Part shown: in pieces, positions 44,878 to 53,451 of the stretch
Layout of the letters: the number at the start of each line of letters is the position of its first letter
How positions within the stretch are numbered: position 1 is the first letter of the stretch
Program-made: the position numbers and the translations under genes
The notes under the pieces: model-generated
Told to the model about the DNA's origin: nothing
What the model saw: only the letters and a program-made list of their open reading frames with translations
The model's database searches: none
Assembly (NCBI RefSeq): GCF_003709565.1
Contig: NZ_QNRC01000013.1
Span: 62,001-126,000, forward strand
Direction: 5' to 3'
Source: Paracoccus sigandri
GTDB lineage: Bacteria; Pseudomonadota; Alphaproteobacteria; Rhodobacterales; Rhodobacteraceae
DNA: 64,000 nucleotides

Positions 44878-45648
44878 TCACTCCCTCAACCGCCAGCCCG
44901 TCGCGAAGATCCAGCGGATGATGCCGAAGCAGACGCCGATCATCAGCATCACCGCGAACAGCGACACGCCGACCGGCACGTCGGCCAGGCCGAAGAACGA
45001 CCAGCGAAACCCCGAGATCAGGTAGAGTACCGGGTTCAGCTTGGCCACGCCTTCCCAGAAGGGCGGCAGCATCGAGGCCGAATAGAAGGCGCCGCCCAGG
45101 AAGACCAGCGGCGTGATCACCATCATCGGCACGATCTGCAGCTGCTCGAAGCTTTTCGCCCACAGCCCGATGATGAAGCCCAGCAGGCTGAAGGCCAGCG
45201 CGGTCAGGAACAGGAAGCCCAGCATCCAGAAGGGATGCGCGATCTGGACTCCCACGAAGCCGAAGCTGGTCAGCAGGATCACCAGCGCGATCAGGATCGC
45301 CTTGGCCGCCGCCGCGCCGACGAAGCCCGCCGTCACCTCGATCCAGCCCACGGGTGAGACCAGGTATTCGTAGATCGTGCCGCTGAACTTGGGGAAATAG
45401 ATCCCGAAGCTGGCATTGCTGACTGATTGCTGCAGCACCGTCAGCATCATCAGCCCCGGCACGATGAAGGCGCCGTAGGGCACGCCGTCGACCGACTGGA
45501 TGCGCCCGCCGATGGCCGCGCCGAAGACCACGAAATACAGCACCGTCGAGACGACCGGCGACAGCAGCGACTGCATGATGGTGCGGAAGAAGCGCATCAT
45601 CTCGTGGTGGAAGATCGCCCAGACTCCGGGCCAGTTGATCGCGCTCAT
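44878..45648 (-). CDS. ABC-2 type exporter permease
   Basis: A 256-aa membrane protein with six spans of the ABC2_membrane/DrrB-NodJ type. The N-terminal amphipathic segment is [16 protein letters not shown], and [21 protein letters not shown] plus [11 protein letters not shown] are family motifs. Start and the stop of the ATPase gene overlap by four bases (ATGA), so the two are one transporter. Substrate unknown; DrrB-type exporters move drugs, lipids or polysaccharide. Confidence 0.92.
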   Translation of the reverse strand: MSAINWPGVWAIFHHEMMRFFRTIMQSLLSPVVSTVLYFVVFGAAIGGRIQSVDGVPYGAFIVPGLMMLTVLQQSVSNASFGIYFPKFSGTIYEYLVSPVGWIEVTAGFVGAAAAKAILIALVILLTSFGFVGVQIAHPFWMLGFLFLTALAFSLLGFIIGLWAKSFEQLQIVPMMVITPLVFLGGAFYSASMLPPFWEGVAKLNPVLYLISGFRWSFFGLADVPVGVSLFAVMLMIGVCFGIIRWIFATGWRLRE

Positions 45649-46586
45649 GCCGTCACCTCCTGACGCGTCTCGGAAACCAGCGTCATGAAAATCTCTTCCA
45701 GGTTGGACTGCCGGGTCGAGACGTCCCGCACCGTCACCCCCTCGGCCGCCAGGTCGCCCAGCAGTCGGGCGATGCCGGTGCGCTCGGCCCGCGTGTCATA
45801 GTCATAGGCCAGCGCGCGGCCATCCGCGGCCAGGCGCAGCCCGCGCCCGTCCAGCCGGTCGGGAATGCGGGTCAGCGGGGCGTCCAGCTCGATGGTCAGG
45901 GTCTTGCGGCCGAATTCGCCCATCAGCTCGGCCGTGGGCTTGACCAGCACCAGCCGGCCCCTGTCGATGACGCCGACGCGGTCGGCCATTTCCTCGGCCT
46001 CCTCCAGGTAATGCGTGGTCAGGATGATGGTCACGCCGTCGCGGCGCAGTTGTTCCACCACCTGCCACATCTCGCGGCGCAGGGCGACATCGACGCCCGC
46101 CGTCGGCTCGTCCAGGAACAGCACCTTGGGCTTGTGCGACAGCGCCTTGGCGATCAGCACCCGCCGCTTCATGCCGCCCGACAGCTCCTTCGTGGCGGCG
46201 TCGCGCTTGCCCCACAGGGCCAGGCTGCGCAGCACCTGCTCGATCCAGGCATCGTCGCGCCCCTCGCCGTAAAGGCCGCGGGTGAATCGGACGCTGTTCA
46301 TCACGGTTTCAAACGGTTCCAGCGCGATCTCCTGCGGCACCAGCCCGATCAGCCGGCGCGCCGCGCGCCAGTCGGTGGCGATGTCGTGGCCGCCGACGCG
46401 GACCGACCCGCCGGTGGGCACCACCAGCCCGCAGATGATCGAGATCAGCGTCGTCTTGCCGGCCCCGTTCGGGCCAAGCAGCGCGATGATCTCGCCCTCC
46501 TCGATCGACAGGCTGACATCGCTCAGCGCCTTCGTGCCGCTGCCATATTGCTTCGAGAGATTCTCGATCTCGATGATTCCGGCCAT
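45645..46586 (-). CDS. ABC-2 exporter ATP-binding protein
   Basis: A 313-aa DrrA/CcmA-type ATPase. Walker [10 protein letters not shown], signature LSGGMKRR, Walker [12 protein letters not shown] and the switch [15 protein letters not shown] are all present. A C-terminal domain of about 90 residues follows. It starts 31 bases after the MFS stop and overlaps the permease gene by four bases. With the MFS gene it is probably transcribed from the SoxR-type promoter at 47915-47945. Confidence 0.92.
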   Translation of the reverse strand: MAGIIEIENLSKQYGSGTKALSDVSLSIEEGEIIALLGPNGAGKTTLISIICGLVVPTGGSVRVGGHDIATDWRAARRLIGLVPQEIALEPFETVMNSVRFTRGLYGEGRDDAWIEQVLRSLALWGKRDAATKELSGGMKRRVLIAKALSHKPKVLFLDEPTAGVDVALRREMWQVVEQLRRDGVTIILTTHYLEEAEEMADRVGVIDRGRLVLVKPTAELMGEFGRKTLTIELDAPLTRIPDRLDGRGLRLAADGRALAYDYDTRAERTGIARLLGDLAAEGVTVRDVSTRQSNLEEIFMTLVSETRQEVTA

Positions 46587-46617
46587 GAGAGGCTCCTTTT
46601 TCGGGAAACGCCCGGCC

Positions 46618-47880
46618 CTATTCGGGGCTGGCGGGTCGGATGACGGCGGGCGGCGACTGGCGCCTGAGGGTCAGAAACAGCAATGCAGCCAGCGCCACAT
46701 AGGCGACCGCACCCACATGGAACATGCCCGGATAGCCCAGATAGGTAACCATGGGCTGCGTTGCCAGAGGCGACAGGAACTGACCCAGAAAGATTGCCGA
46801 GGTGATCGCCCCGGCCACCGCGCCGCGCCGATGCGCGGGCGTCACGTTCAACGCGGTGGTGATGAAGGCCGGCATGGTCAGCCCCAGCCCCGCCCCGTTC
46901 AGCCCGGCGGCAAGCATCTGAAGCGTCAGCGTGCCGGCCTCGGCGATGCCCCAGAACCCCGCCGCCAGCAGCAGGAAGCCGGCGACCGGCGTGCCGATCC
47001 GCCCCAGCCACAGCCGGATCCAGCCGGACGCGACCGACAGCAGCGCCGCCGCCAGCATGGTCGCCCCCAGCGCCAGCCCCGCCTGATGCGGCCGGTCCAG
47101 CCCGATCGCGGCCAGCAGATAGGGCAGCTGCGTCGGCACCGCGTAATACATCACGAAGGTCATCCCCGCCGCGCCCGCCATCAGCGCCACGACCAGCAGC
47201 CAGCCGGGCTCTCCCTCGCCCGCCACCGGCTGCGCGCCGCCGCCGTCGGAGCCGCGCGCGGGCTCGGCCAGGTGCCGCCGGACCGGCCACAGCAGCAGCA
47301 GCCCCACGCCATAGATCGCGAAGGGCAGCCGGGCGTCATATCCCGCCATCACCCCCGCCAGGGTCACGCAGACCAGCCCGCCCAGGTTCACCGCCGCCAT
47401 CTGATAGCCCAGCAGGCGGCCGCGCACCGGGGCCGCGAAATAATCCCCGATCAGCGCCGATTGCGCCGTCATGATGCAGGCGACGCCCAGGCCCAGCAGC
47501 AGCCGGCTGGCCAGGATCGCCTCCAGCGAGGTCAGATACAACCCCGCCGTGCCCGCGATCCCGAACAGCGCCAGCCCGAAATACAAGGGCGGCATCCGCC
47601 CGAAACGGTCCGCGACCCCGCCCGCCACCGGCGCCGTCAGGGCGACCAGAAGCGAGGGCGCGGTGATCAGCAGCCGCGTCAGCAGCGCCGCGTCGGGATT
47701 GTCGGCGAAGATCTGCTGCAGGCCCGGAAGCGAGGGCGTGATCGTCGCGTTCGACATGATCGTCAGCATCGCCGCCAGCATCAGCACCCAGACCCGCCGG
47801 TCCAGAAGAATCGGGTCCATCATGGCCGCCATCCCCCGCCGGGATGCCGCGCCTTCGCGCCGATCGGGTATTTCCGCCAT
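46618..47880 (-). CDS. MFS drug-type exporter, SoxR target candidate
   Basis: A 420-aa twelve-span transporter. The signature between spans 2 and 3 is GGVADRFGRMPPLYFGL, and the span-5 region reads GYQMAAVNLGGLVCV. AGGAG lies six bases before ATG 47880. It leads the reverse operon and has the perfect SoxR-type palindrome 44-61 bases upstream, within a 19-base promoter spacer. In Pseudomonas, SoxR activates an MFS exporter of redox-active compounds, the likely parallel. Substrate unknown; a role in exporting redox-cycling molecules is inference. Confidence 0.9.
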   Translation of the reverse strand: MAEIPDRREGAASRRGMAAMMDPILLDRRVWVLMLAAMLTIMSNATITPSLPGLQQIFADNPDAALLTRLLITAPSLLVALTAPVAGGVADRFGRMPPLYFGLALFGIAGTAGLYLTSLEAILASRLLLGLGVACIMTAQSALIGDYFAAPVRGRLLGYQMAAVNLGGLVCVTLAGVMAGYDARLPFAIYGVGLLLLWPVRRHLAEPARGSDGGGAQPVAGEGEPGWLLVVALMAGAAGMTFVMYYAVPTQLPYLLAAIGLDRPHQAGLALGATMLAAALLSVASGWIRLWLGRIGTPVAGFLLLAAGFWGIAEAGTLTLQMLAAGLNGAGLGLTMPAFITTALNVTPAHRRGAVAGAITSAIFLGQFLSPLATQPMVTYLGYPGMFHVGAVAYVALAALLFLTLRRQSPPAVIRPASPE

Positions 47881-47914
47881 GTCACGCTCCTTGCCATCCT
47901 GTTGCAGGAATGCG

Positions 47915-47945
47915 ACCCTAGGGCCTCAACCATGGTTGAGGACAA
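47915..47945 (-). promoter_or_regulatory. SoxR box in an overlong promoter spacer
   Basis: CCTCAACCATGGTTGAGG (47924-47941) is a perfect 18-base palindrome that keeps the CCTCAA and TTGAGG arms of the SoxR consensus. On the reverse strand it lies between TTGTCC (47945-47940) and TAGGGT (47920-47915), 19 bases apart, the hallmark spacing of MerR-family promoters. The first ATG of the soxR frame (47932) falls inside it, so translation of soxR should begin at 47953. Confidence 0.9.
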
Positions 47946-47952
47946 GCTGAAA

Positions 47953-48435
47953 ATGTCCAAGGAATCCAAATCGACTTCTCCTTCGACGCCCTATATGTCG
48001 GTCGGCGCCCTGTCCCGCCGCAGCGGGATTGCGATCTCTGCCATCCATTACTACGAACGCGAGGGGCTGCTACGCGCCACCCGGAACTCTGCCAATCACC
48101 GCCGTTACAGCCGCGCCAGCCTGCGCATCCTGGCCATCATCAAGGCCGGCCAGCGCGCCGGCCTGCCGCTGGCCGAGATCCGCGACGCCCTCGGGCCGGC
48201 GCTCTCGGGCGAACCGCTCGGCCGCGAGGAATGGCGCCGGATCTCGGAAGGCTGGCGCGACGACCTCGACCAGCGGATCGAGACCCTGAAGCGCGTCCGC
48301 GACCGCCTCGGCCTGTGCATCCGCTGCGGCTGTCTGTCCCACGAACTGTGCCGGATGTTCAACCCCGAGGATGCCGCCGCCGCCGAAGGCCCCGGCGCGC
48401 CGGGCCTCGAAAAGGACGACTACCGGCCGGCCTGA
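47953..48435 (+). CDS. soxR: Redox-sensing regulator SoxR
   Basis: A 160-aa MerR-family regulator with a [2Fe-2S] sensor. The winged helix is YMSVGALSRRSGIAISAIHY, followed by YEREGLL. The C-terminal cysteines are Cys122, Cys125, Cys127 and Cys133 in CIRCGCLSHELC, the SoxR cluster motif (E. coli CIGCGCLSRSDC). I chose ATG 47953 because the earlier ATG 47932 lies inside the operator. Oxidation of the cluster by redox-cycling compounds activates target promoters. It diverges from the MFS gene and controls it through the shared palindrome, with likely autoregulation. Confidence 0.95.
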   Translation: MSKESKSTSPSTPYMSVGALSRRSGIAISAIHYYEREGLLRATRNSANHRRYSRASLRILAIIKAGQRAGLPLAEIRDALGPALSGEPLGREEWRRISEGWRDDLDQRIETLKRVRDRLGLCIRCGCLSHELCRMFNPEDAAAAEGPGAPGLEKDDYRPA

Positions 48436-48465
48436 CCCGATACAGCGCCCCAGCCCGGCCCCTCG

Positions 48466-48513
48466 CACTCCTGAAAAATACCTTCCGGGGGTCCGGGGGT
48501 GGAAAACCCCCGG
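48466..48513 (+). repeat. Dispersed intergenic repeat, copy 2, with hairpin
   Basis: CTCCTGAAAAATACCTTCC followed by GGGGGTCCGGGGG, then a hairpin CCGGGGG (48493-48499)/CCCCCGG (48507-48513). It lies in the convergent gap between soxR and gabT, where it may also act as a terminator. Confidence 0.6.
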
Positions 48514-48523
48514 CGCCGCCCTC

Positions 48524-49792
48524 TCAGCCCCGCGCCGCCAGCAGCGATTCGTCCAGGATATCCAGGGCCTCCTCGAAGACCGCGTCGGGAATGGTCAGCG
48601 GCGCAAGGAAGCGGACCACGTTGCCATGGACGCCGCAGGTCAGCAGGATCAGCCCGCGCGCCAGCGCCTCTTCCCGGACCCGGCCCGCGAATTCCGGCGC
48701 CGGGCTGTCGGTGCCGGGCAGGTTGAACTCGACCGCGTTCATGAAGCCGGGGCCGCGGATGTCGACGATCTCGGGCACCTGGTCGCGCAGCGCCGCCAGG
48801 CGCTGCTTCAGCCGCTGGCCCAGGCGGACGGCGCGGTCGCACAGCGCCTCTTCCTCGATCACGTCCAGCACCGCATGGGCGGCCGCCACCCCCAGCGGAT
48901 TGCCCGCATAGGTGCCGCCCAAGCCCCCCGGATTGGGGCTGTCCATGATCTCGGCCCGGCCGGTCACGGCGCTGATCGGCAGCCCCCCGCCCAGCCCCTT
49001 GGCCATGGTCACCAGGTCGGCGGCGACGCCGTGATGCTCCATCGCGAACAGCTTGCCAGTGCGCGCGAAGCCGGTCTGCACCTCGTCGGCGATCAGCAGC
49101 ATCCCGTGCTTGTCGCACAGCCCGCGCAGCATCTCCATGAAGCCCGCCGGCACCTCGTAGAAACCGCCCTCGCCCTGCACCGGCTCGACGATGATCGCCG
49201 CCACGCGCGAGGGTTCCAGGTCGGCCTTGAACAGCCGCTCCAGCGCCTTCAGCGCCTCCTCGACGCTGACGCCGTGCAACGGGTTGGGGAAGGGCAGGTG
49301 CCAGATGTCGGGCATCATCGGCCCGAACCCGGCCTTGTAGGGCTGGACCTTGCCGGTCAGCGCCATGCCCATGAAGGTCCGGCCGTGAAAGCCGCCGGCA
49401 AAGCTGACGATGCCGGGCCGGCCGGTGGCGTGGCGGGCGATCTTGATCGCGTTCTCGACCGCCTCGGCGCCGGTGGTGGCGAAGATGGTCTTCTTGGCGA
49501 AATCGCCGGGCACCAGCGCGTTCAGCCGCTCGGCCAGCGCGACATAGCTTTCATAGGGCACGACCTGGTGGCAGGTATGGGTGAAGCGGTCCAGCTGGTC
49601 GCGCACGGCCTGCATGACCTTCGGATGGCGGTGGCCGGTATTCACCACCGCGATCCCGGCGGCAAAGTCGATATAGCGATTGCCGTCCCTGTCCCAGATC
49701 TCGGCATTCTCGGCCCGGTCGGCATAGATCTGCGTGGTCATGCCGACGCCGCGCGAGATGGCGGCATCCTTGCGTTCGGTCAGACTGGTCAT
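48524..49792 (-). CDS. gabT: 4-aminobutyrate aminotransferase
   Basis: A 422-aa class III PLP aminotransferase. GAEAVENAIKIAR, FAGGFHGRT and IADEVQTGFARTG are family motifs; the PLP lysine is Lys265 (VTMAKGLGGG). The best match is GABA to succinic semialdehyde, using 2-oxoglutarate. I chose ATG 49792 with AGGAG upstream. No gabD is next to it, so other omega-amino acids (5-aminovalerate, beta-alanine) are possible substrates. Confidence 0.88.
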   Translation of the reverse strand: MTSLTERKDAAISRGVGMTTQIYADRAENAEIWDRDGNRYIDFAAGIAVVNTGHRHPKVMQAVRDQLDRFTHTCHQVVPYESYVALAERLNALVPGDFAKKTIFATTGAEAVENAIKIARHATGRPGIVSFAGGFHGRTFMGMALTGKVQPYKAGFGPMMPDIWHLPFPNPLHGVSVEEALKALERLFKADLEPSRVAAIIVEPVQGEGGFYEVPAGFMEMLRGLCDKHGMLLIADEVQTGFARTGKLFAMEHHGVAADLVTMAKGLGGGLPISAVTGRAEIMDSPNPGGLGGTYAGNPLGVAAAHAVLDVIEEEALCDRAVRLGQRLKQRLAALRDQVPEIVDIRGPGFMNAVEFNLPGTDSPAPEFAGRVREEALARGLILLTCGVHGNVVRFLAPLTIPDAVFEEALDILDESLLAARG

Positions 49793-49923
49793 GGCGTCTC
49801 TCCTGTCCTCATGCGGGGCCCGCAGGCCCATCTGTAGCGCGGCCGATCGCCGTCGAACAGGGGGCTGCTTGCGGGCGGGCCGGGCTTCGGCCATGATCGG
49901 CCCGCAACCCGAAAGGATCACCG

Positions 49924-50349
49924 ATGCGTCACGCCCTGCTGGCAAGCGCCGCCCTTTTCGCCCTCTCGGCCTGCCTGCCGGGCAGCACCGAGACCGCCGC
50001 CGATCCGCTGCCCCCCGGCAGCAGCTTCGCCGTGCTGGCCATCGACGGCCAGCCCGCCCCCGAAGGCACCAGCTTCCAGCTGTCGGAAGACGATGCCGTC
50101 GCCGGCCAGGCGCCCTGCAACCGCTTCATGGCGCAGCTGACCCGCTCGGGCGCGGGGATCTCGATCAGCCCCGGCGCCTCGACCCGGATGGCCTGCCTCG
50201 ACGAGGCCCGCTCGGCCGCCGAGACGCGCTTCCTGGCCACCCTGCCCGAGATCACCGCCGCCAGCGCCGGCCCCGAGGCCGGGCAGGTCGCCCTGACCGA
50301 CGCGACGGGCGCGACGCGGCTGCTGCTGGGCCCGCCGCCCGCCCAGTGA
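49924..50349 (+). CDS. META-domain lipoprotein (HslJ-like)
   Basis: A 141-aa protein with a lipoprotein signal (lipobox LSAC, Cys17). The mature part has FAVLAIDGQPAPEGTSFQL, AGQAPCNRFMAQ and STRMACLDEARSAAETRFL, the META pattern with its two cysteines (CN and MAC). HslJ-type proteins are stress-related outer-membrane lipoproteins of unclear function. AAAGGA lies upstream; the next gene starts seven bases after the stop. Confidence 0.85.
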   Translation: MRHALLASAALFALSACLPGSTETAADPLPPGSSFAVLAIDGQPAPEGTSFQLSEDDAVAGQAPCNRFMAQLTRSGAGISISPGASTRMACLDEARSAAETRFLATLPEITAASAGPEAGQVALTDATGATRLLLGPPPAQ

Positions 50350-50356
50350 GGCAGCG

Positions 50357-51082
50357 ATGTTCCCGATCCGCGATCACAACCCGTCCCACCGGACGCCCTA
50401 TGTCACCTATGGGCTGATCGCGGCCAATATCGTCATGTTCCTGCTGACCCTGCCCTTCCTTCAGGGCGGGGACTGGCTGTGGACGCAGATGGCGCTCTAT
50501 CCGCTGGCGGTGGTGCATGGCGACGCGCTGTCGGGGATGGTGACGCATATGTTCCTCCATGCCGGCTTCCTGCATATCGCCGGCAACATGCTGTTCCTGT
50601 GGATCTTCGGCGATAACCTGGAAGACCAGATGGGCCATGCGGGCTTCCTGGTCTTCTACCTGGCCTGCGGGCTGGCGGCGGCGGCGGCGCAGATCGCGGC
50701 GGAACCGCTGTCGCCGGTCCCGATGGTCGGCGCCTCGGGCGCGATCGCCGGGGTGATGGGCGGCTATCTGCTGATGTTCCCGCGCGCCCGCGTCGACGTC
50801 CTGCTGATCTTCATCATCTTCTTCCGGATCTTCCCGGTGCCCGCCTGGCTGATGCTGGGCCTGTGGTTCGGCGTCCAGCTGCTGGGCGGCTTCAGCATGG
50901 CGGCGGGCGAAGGCGGCGTCGCCTATTGGGCCCATGCCGGCGGCTTCCTGGCCGGGCTGGTCCTCGTGCTGCCGCTATTCCTGCGCCGCGGCGGCCCCGC
51001 CTTCTGGCGCCGCACCCACGGCCTGCCGCCGCATCCCGAGGCCAGGTATTCCGCCAGCCGCATCCCCCGCGTCGGCCGCTAG
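50357..51082 (+). CDS. Rhomboid-family intramembrane serine protease
   Basis: A 241-aa six-to-seven-span protein. The catalytic dyad is Ser127 (GASGAIAGV) and His193 (AHAGGF); the oxyanion Asn77 sits in HIAGNMLF. The conserved L1 loop and WIFGDNLED are present. It should cleave membrane proteins inside the bilayer. It starts seven bases after the META lipoprotein, so the two may be co-expressed, and its stop TAG shares CTAG with the convergent mnmD stop. Confidence 0.92.
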   Translation: MFPIRDHNPSHRTPYVTYGLIAANIVMFLLTLPFLQGGDWLWTQMALYPLAVVHGDALSGMVTHMFLHAGFLHIAGNMLFLWIFGDNLEDQMGHAGFLVFYLACGLAAAAAQIAAEPLSPVPMVGASGAIAGVMGGYLLMFPRARVDVLLIFIIFFRIFPVPAWLMLGLWFGVQLLGGFSMAAGEGGVAYWAHAGGFLAGLVLVLPLFLRRGGPAFWRRTHGLPPHPEARYSASRIPRVGR

Positions 51083-51759
51083 GGGCGCGTGCCCATGCGC
51101 CCGGCGCTCATGTGCCGCTTGCGCCCGAAACCGGGGCGGCGCTCGACCGCGAAACCCGCCGCCTGCAATGCGCGGCGGACATGGCCGGCGGCGGTATAGG
51201 TCGCGAAGGACCCGCCCGGCGCCGTGTGCCGCCCGACCTCGGCCATGATCGCATCCGACCACATCTCCGGGTTCTTGGCGGGCGAGAACCCGTCCAGGAA
51301 CCAGGCATCCGCCCGGCCCGGCCAGCGCGGCAGGGTCGCGGCCACATCGCCCAGCACCAGCTCCAGCTCGACCGGCCCGACGCGGATCGCCCGCCGCCCC
51401 CAGCCCGCGCGCAGTTCCGCCGCCAGTTCCGCCAGCTCGGGAAAGGCGGCATGGGCGCGCTGCAGCTGCGCAAGATCCATCGGGTAGGCCTCGAAACTGG
51501 TCATCCGCACCGGGACAGAGGCCAGCCGGGCCAGCGCCAGGCAGTTCAGCCCGGTCCCGAAGCCCAGTTCCGCGACGTGGAAACCGGGCCGCAGCCGCGC
51601 CGGCAGGTCGTTGCCCGCCAGGAACACATGCCGCGTCTCCGCCAGCCCCCCGGCCAGGCTGAAATAGGGATCGTCGAAACGGGTCGAGACCGGCACCCCG
51701 CCCTCGCGCCATTCAAGCCCCGGCTGGCCTGCGCCGCCCTGATCGGTTAACTCGCTCAT
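51079..51759 (-). CDS. mnmD: tRNA (mnm5s2U34) methyltransferase, standalone MnmD
   Basis: A 226-aa methyltransferase like the N-terminal half of E. coli MnmC. FDDPYFSLAGGLAETRHVFL, the SAM motif VAELGFGTGLNCLALA and AWFLDGFSPAKNPEMW are the hallmark segments. It completes methylaminomethyl groups at the wobble U of some tRNAs. The start ATG 51759 lies 28 bases from the divergent oxidoreductase gene. It is convergent with the rhomboid gene and overlaps it by four bases. Confidence 0.92.
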   Translation of the reverse strand: MSELTDQGGAGQPGLEWREGGVPVSTRFDDPYFSLAGGLAETRHVFLAGNDLPARLRPGFHVAELGFGTGLNCLALARLASVPVRMTSFEAYPMDLAQLQRAHAAFPELAELAAELRAGWGRRAIRVGPVELELVLGDVAATLPRWPGRADAWFLDGFSPAKNPEMWSDAIMAEVGRHTAPGGSFATYTAAGHVRRALQAAGFAVERRPGFGRKRHMSAGRMGTRP

Positions 51760-51787
51760 CAGGGCAGCTAGGGGAAAGGGCCGCGCC

Positions 51788-52822
51788 TTGGCAAGCATCA
51801 CCATCGTCGGCGCCGGGATATTCGGCCTGTCCTGCGCCTGGGAACTGGCCCGGCGCGGCGCCCGGGTGCGGGTGATCGAGGCCCGCCGGATCGGCGCGGG
51901 ATCCTCGGGCGGGACGGTCGGCGCGCTGGCCCCGCATGTGCCCGACAACTGGAACGACAAGAAGGCCTTCCAGCTGGACAGCCTGCTGATGGCCGAGAGC
52001 TTCTGGGCCGGGGTGCAGACGGCATCGGACCTGCCCACCGGCTATGCCCGCACCGGCAGGCTGCAACCCGTCCCCGACATGGCGACCGCGGAAAGGCTCG
52101 CCCCCCGCATCGCCGCCGCCGAAGGCCGGTGGCCCGCCGCCATGCCGATGCGGCTGACCGACGCGCCCGAAGGCCCGCTGGTCCCCGCCAGCCCCACCGG
52201 GCTCTGGCTGCGGGACGGGCTGACGGCACGGCTGAACCCGCGCGCCGCGCTGGCCGCCCTGGCCGAGGCCATCCGCAGCAAGGGCGGCCGAATCGTCGAG
52301 GGCCAGGCCGCCGCCCCCGACGACCTCGCCGCCCCCGCGCTCTGGACCACCGGGGCCGAGGGGCTGGCCATGCTCTCGCGCGAGCTGGGCCGGCCCATCG
52401 GACAGGGCGTCAAGGGCCAGTCCGCGCTCCTGGGCTTCAGCGCGCCCGACGCCCCGCAGGTCTTTGCCGAGGGGCTGCATATCGTGCCCCATGCCGACGG
52501 CACCACGGCCATCGGCTCGACCTCGGAAAACCGCTTCGCCGATGACCGCCCCGACGAACAGGCGAAGGCGCTGATCGCCCGCGCCCGCGCGGCCTGCCCG
52601 GCGCTCAAGGACGCCCCGGTCCTCGAGACCTGGGCCGGCATCCGCCCCCGCGCGGCCTCCCGCGCGCCGCTGCTGGGCGCCTGGCCCGGCCGTCCCGGCC
52701 ATTACGTCGCCAATGGCGGCTTCAAGATCGGGTTCGGCATGGCCCCTGGAATCGCCGCGCTGATGGCCGAGCTGATCCTGACCGGCCGGGACCGGATCCC
52801 CGACGCCTTCCGCCTCGCCTGA
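51788..52822 (+). CDS. FAD-dependent oxidoreductase, MnmC(o)-like
   Basis: A 344-aa DAO-fold flavoprotein that begins at a TTG codon with GGGGAAAGGG upstream; there is no ATG or GTG in a reasonable place. The Rossmann motif is ITIVGAGIFGLSCAWELARRG, and GAGSSGGTVGALAPHVPD and NGGFKIGFGMAPGIA follow. In E. coli the same reaction pair is fused as MnmC; here the methylase (mnmD) and this oxidase-like gene diverge. It probably removes the carboxymethyl group from cmnm5 tRNA. It could instead be a glycine/D-amino-acid oxidase; position favours MnmC. Confidence 0.72.
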   Translation: MASITIVGAGIFGLSCAWELARRGARVRVIEARRIGAGSSGGTVGALAPHVPDNWNDKKAFQLDSLLMAESFWAGVQTASDLPTGYARTGRLQPVPDMATAERLAPRIAAAEGRWPAAMPMRLTDAPEGPLVPASPTGLWLRDGLTARLNPRAALAALAEAIRSKGGRIVEGQAAAPDDLAAPALWTTGAEGLAMLSRELGRPIGQGVKGQSALLGFSAPDAPQVFAEGLHIVPHADGTTAIGSTSENRFADDRPDEQAKALIARARAACPALKDAPVLETWAGIRPRAASRAPLLGAWPGRPGHYVANGGFKIGFGMAPGIAALMAELILTGRDRIPDAFRLA

Positions 52823-52864
52823 TCGCTTCTTCGTTGTCCAAATACCCGCTGGACCGCCCGCCGC

Positions 52865-53386
52865 TCAGACCGGCAGGGGCGAGACCCCGATCACCAGCGG
52901 ATGCAGATGCAGCAGCGCCGCCCAGATCAGCACCGCCAGAACCAGCCGCGGCAGCGTCACCCGAAAGCCCGCAGGCAACCCCGACCGCAGCAGCCCCAGC
53001 AGCGCGAAGACCAGCATGCCGCCGAAGAAGCCCGCATGGGCCAGATCACCATTGGCGACCAGATGCGCCCCGGCCCAGATCGCGAAAGCCAGCACCAGCC
53101 CCGACAGCCCGGCCGCCATCACCCCCGACAGAATCGCCAGCGGCATCGCCAGGTTGACCAGCCAGCGGCTCCAGCCGCCCGCCTCCCACAGCGCCACATA
53201 AGGCGCCCGCCCGGCGGCCAGGATCAGCCAGTAAAGCAGGCCAAGCGACAGCAGGCTGAAGCCCGCCAGATAGGCCCGCCGGCCCAGATGCGCGACCAGC
53301 CGGGCGCGGATGCGCGGCATGGCCGGGATCACATGCGCGCCCAGAAAGGCGGCCCATGCCGCCAGATATTCGCCCCATCCGTCCAT
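52865..53386 (-). CDS. NnrU-family membrane protein
   Basis: A 173-aa protein with five or so spans. I chose ATG 53386 (MDGWGEYLAAWAAFLGAHVI); FLGAHVIPAMPRIRARLVAHLGRRAYLAGFS matches the start of NnrU, and LHLHPLVIGV ends the protein. NnrU is linked to nitrite/nitric-oxide respiration in Rhodobacter, where it lies near nor genes. No denitrification gene or FNR/Nnr-box is visible beside it here, so the role is inferred from the family. Confidence 0.8.
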   Translation of the reverse strand: MDGWGEYLAAWAAFLGAHVIPAMPRIRARLVAHLGRRAYLAGFSLLSLGLLYWLILAAGRAPYVALWEAGGWSRWLVNLAMPLAILSGVMAAGLSGLVLAFAIWAGAHLVANGDLAHAGFFGGMLVFALLGLLRSGLPAGFRVTLPRLVLAVLIWAALLHLHPLVIGVSPLPV

Positions 53387-53451
53387 GCCCCAGCGATAGC
53401 GGCTTGCAGCCACGGGCGCCAGCGGGTGAAGGTGCGACAAAGGAGACAGCC

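Noticed and set aside
46282..47931. Long forward extension upstream of soxR
   Set aside because: It overlaps the MFS and ABC genes in antisense and is Arg/Gln/His-rich. Only the part from 47953 has SoxR motifs.
53387..53451. FNR/Nnr-type box upstream of nnrU
   Set aside because: No TTGAT-N4-ATCAA-like sequence found in the spacer.
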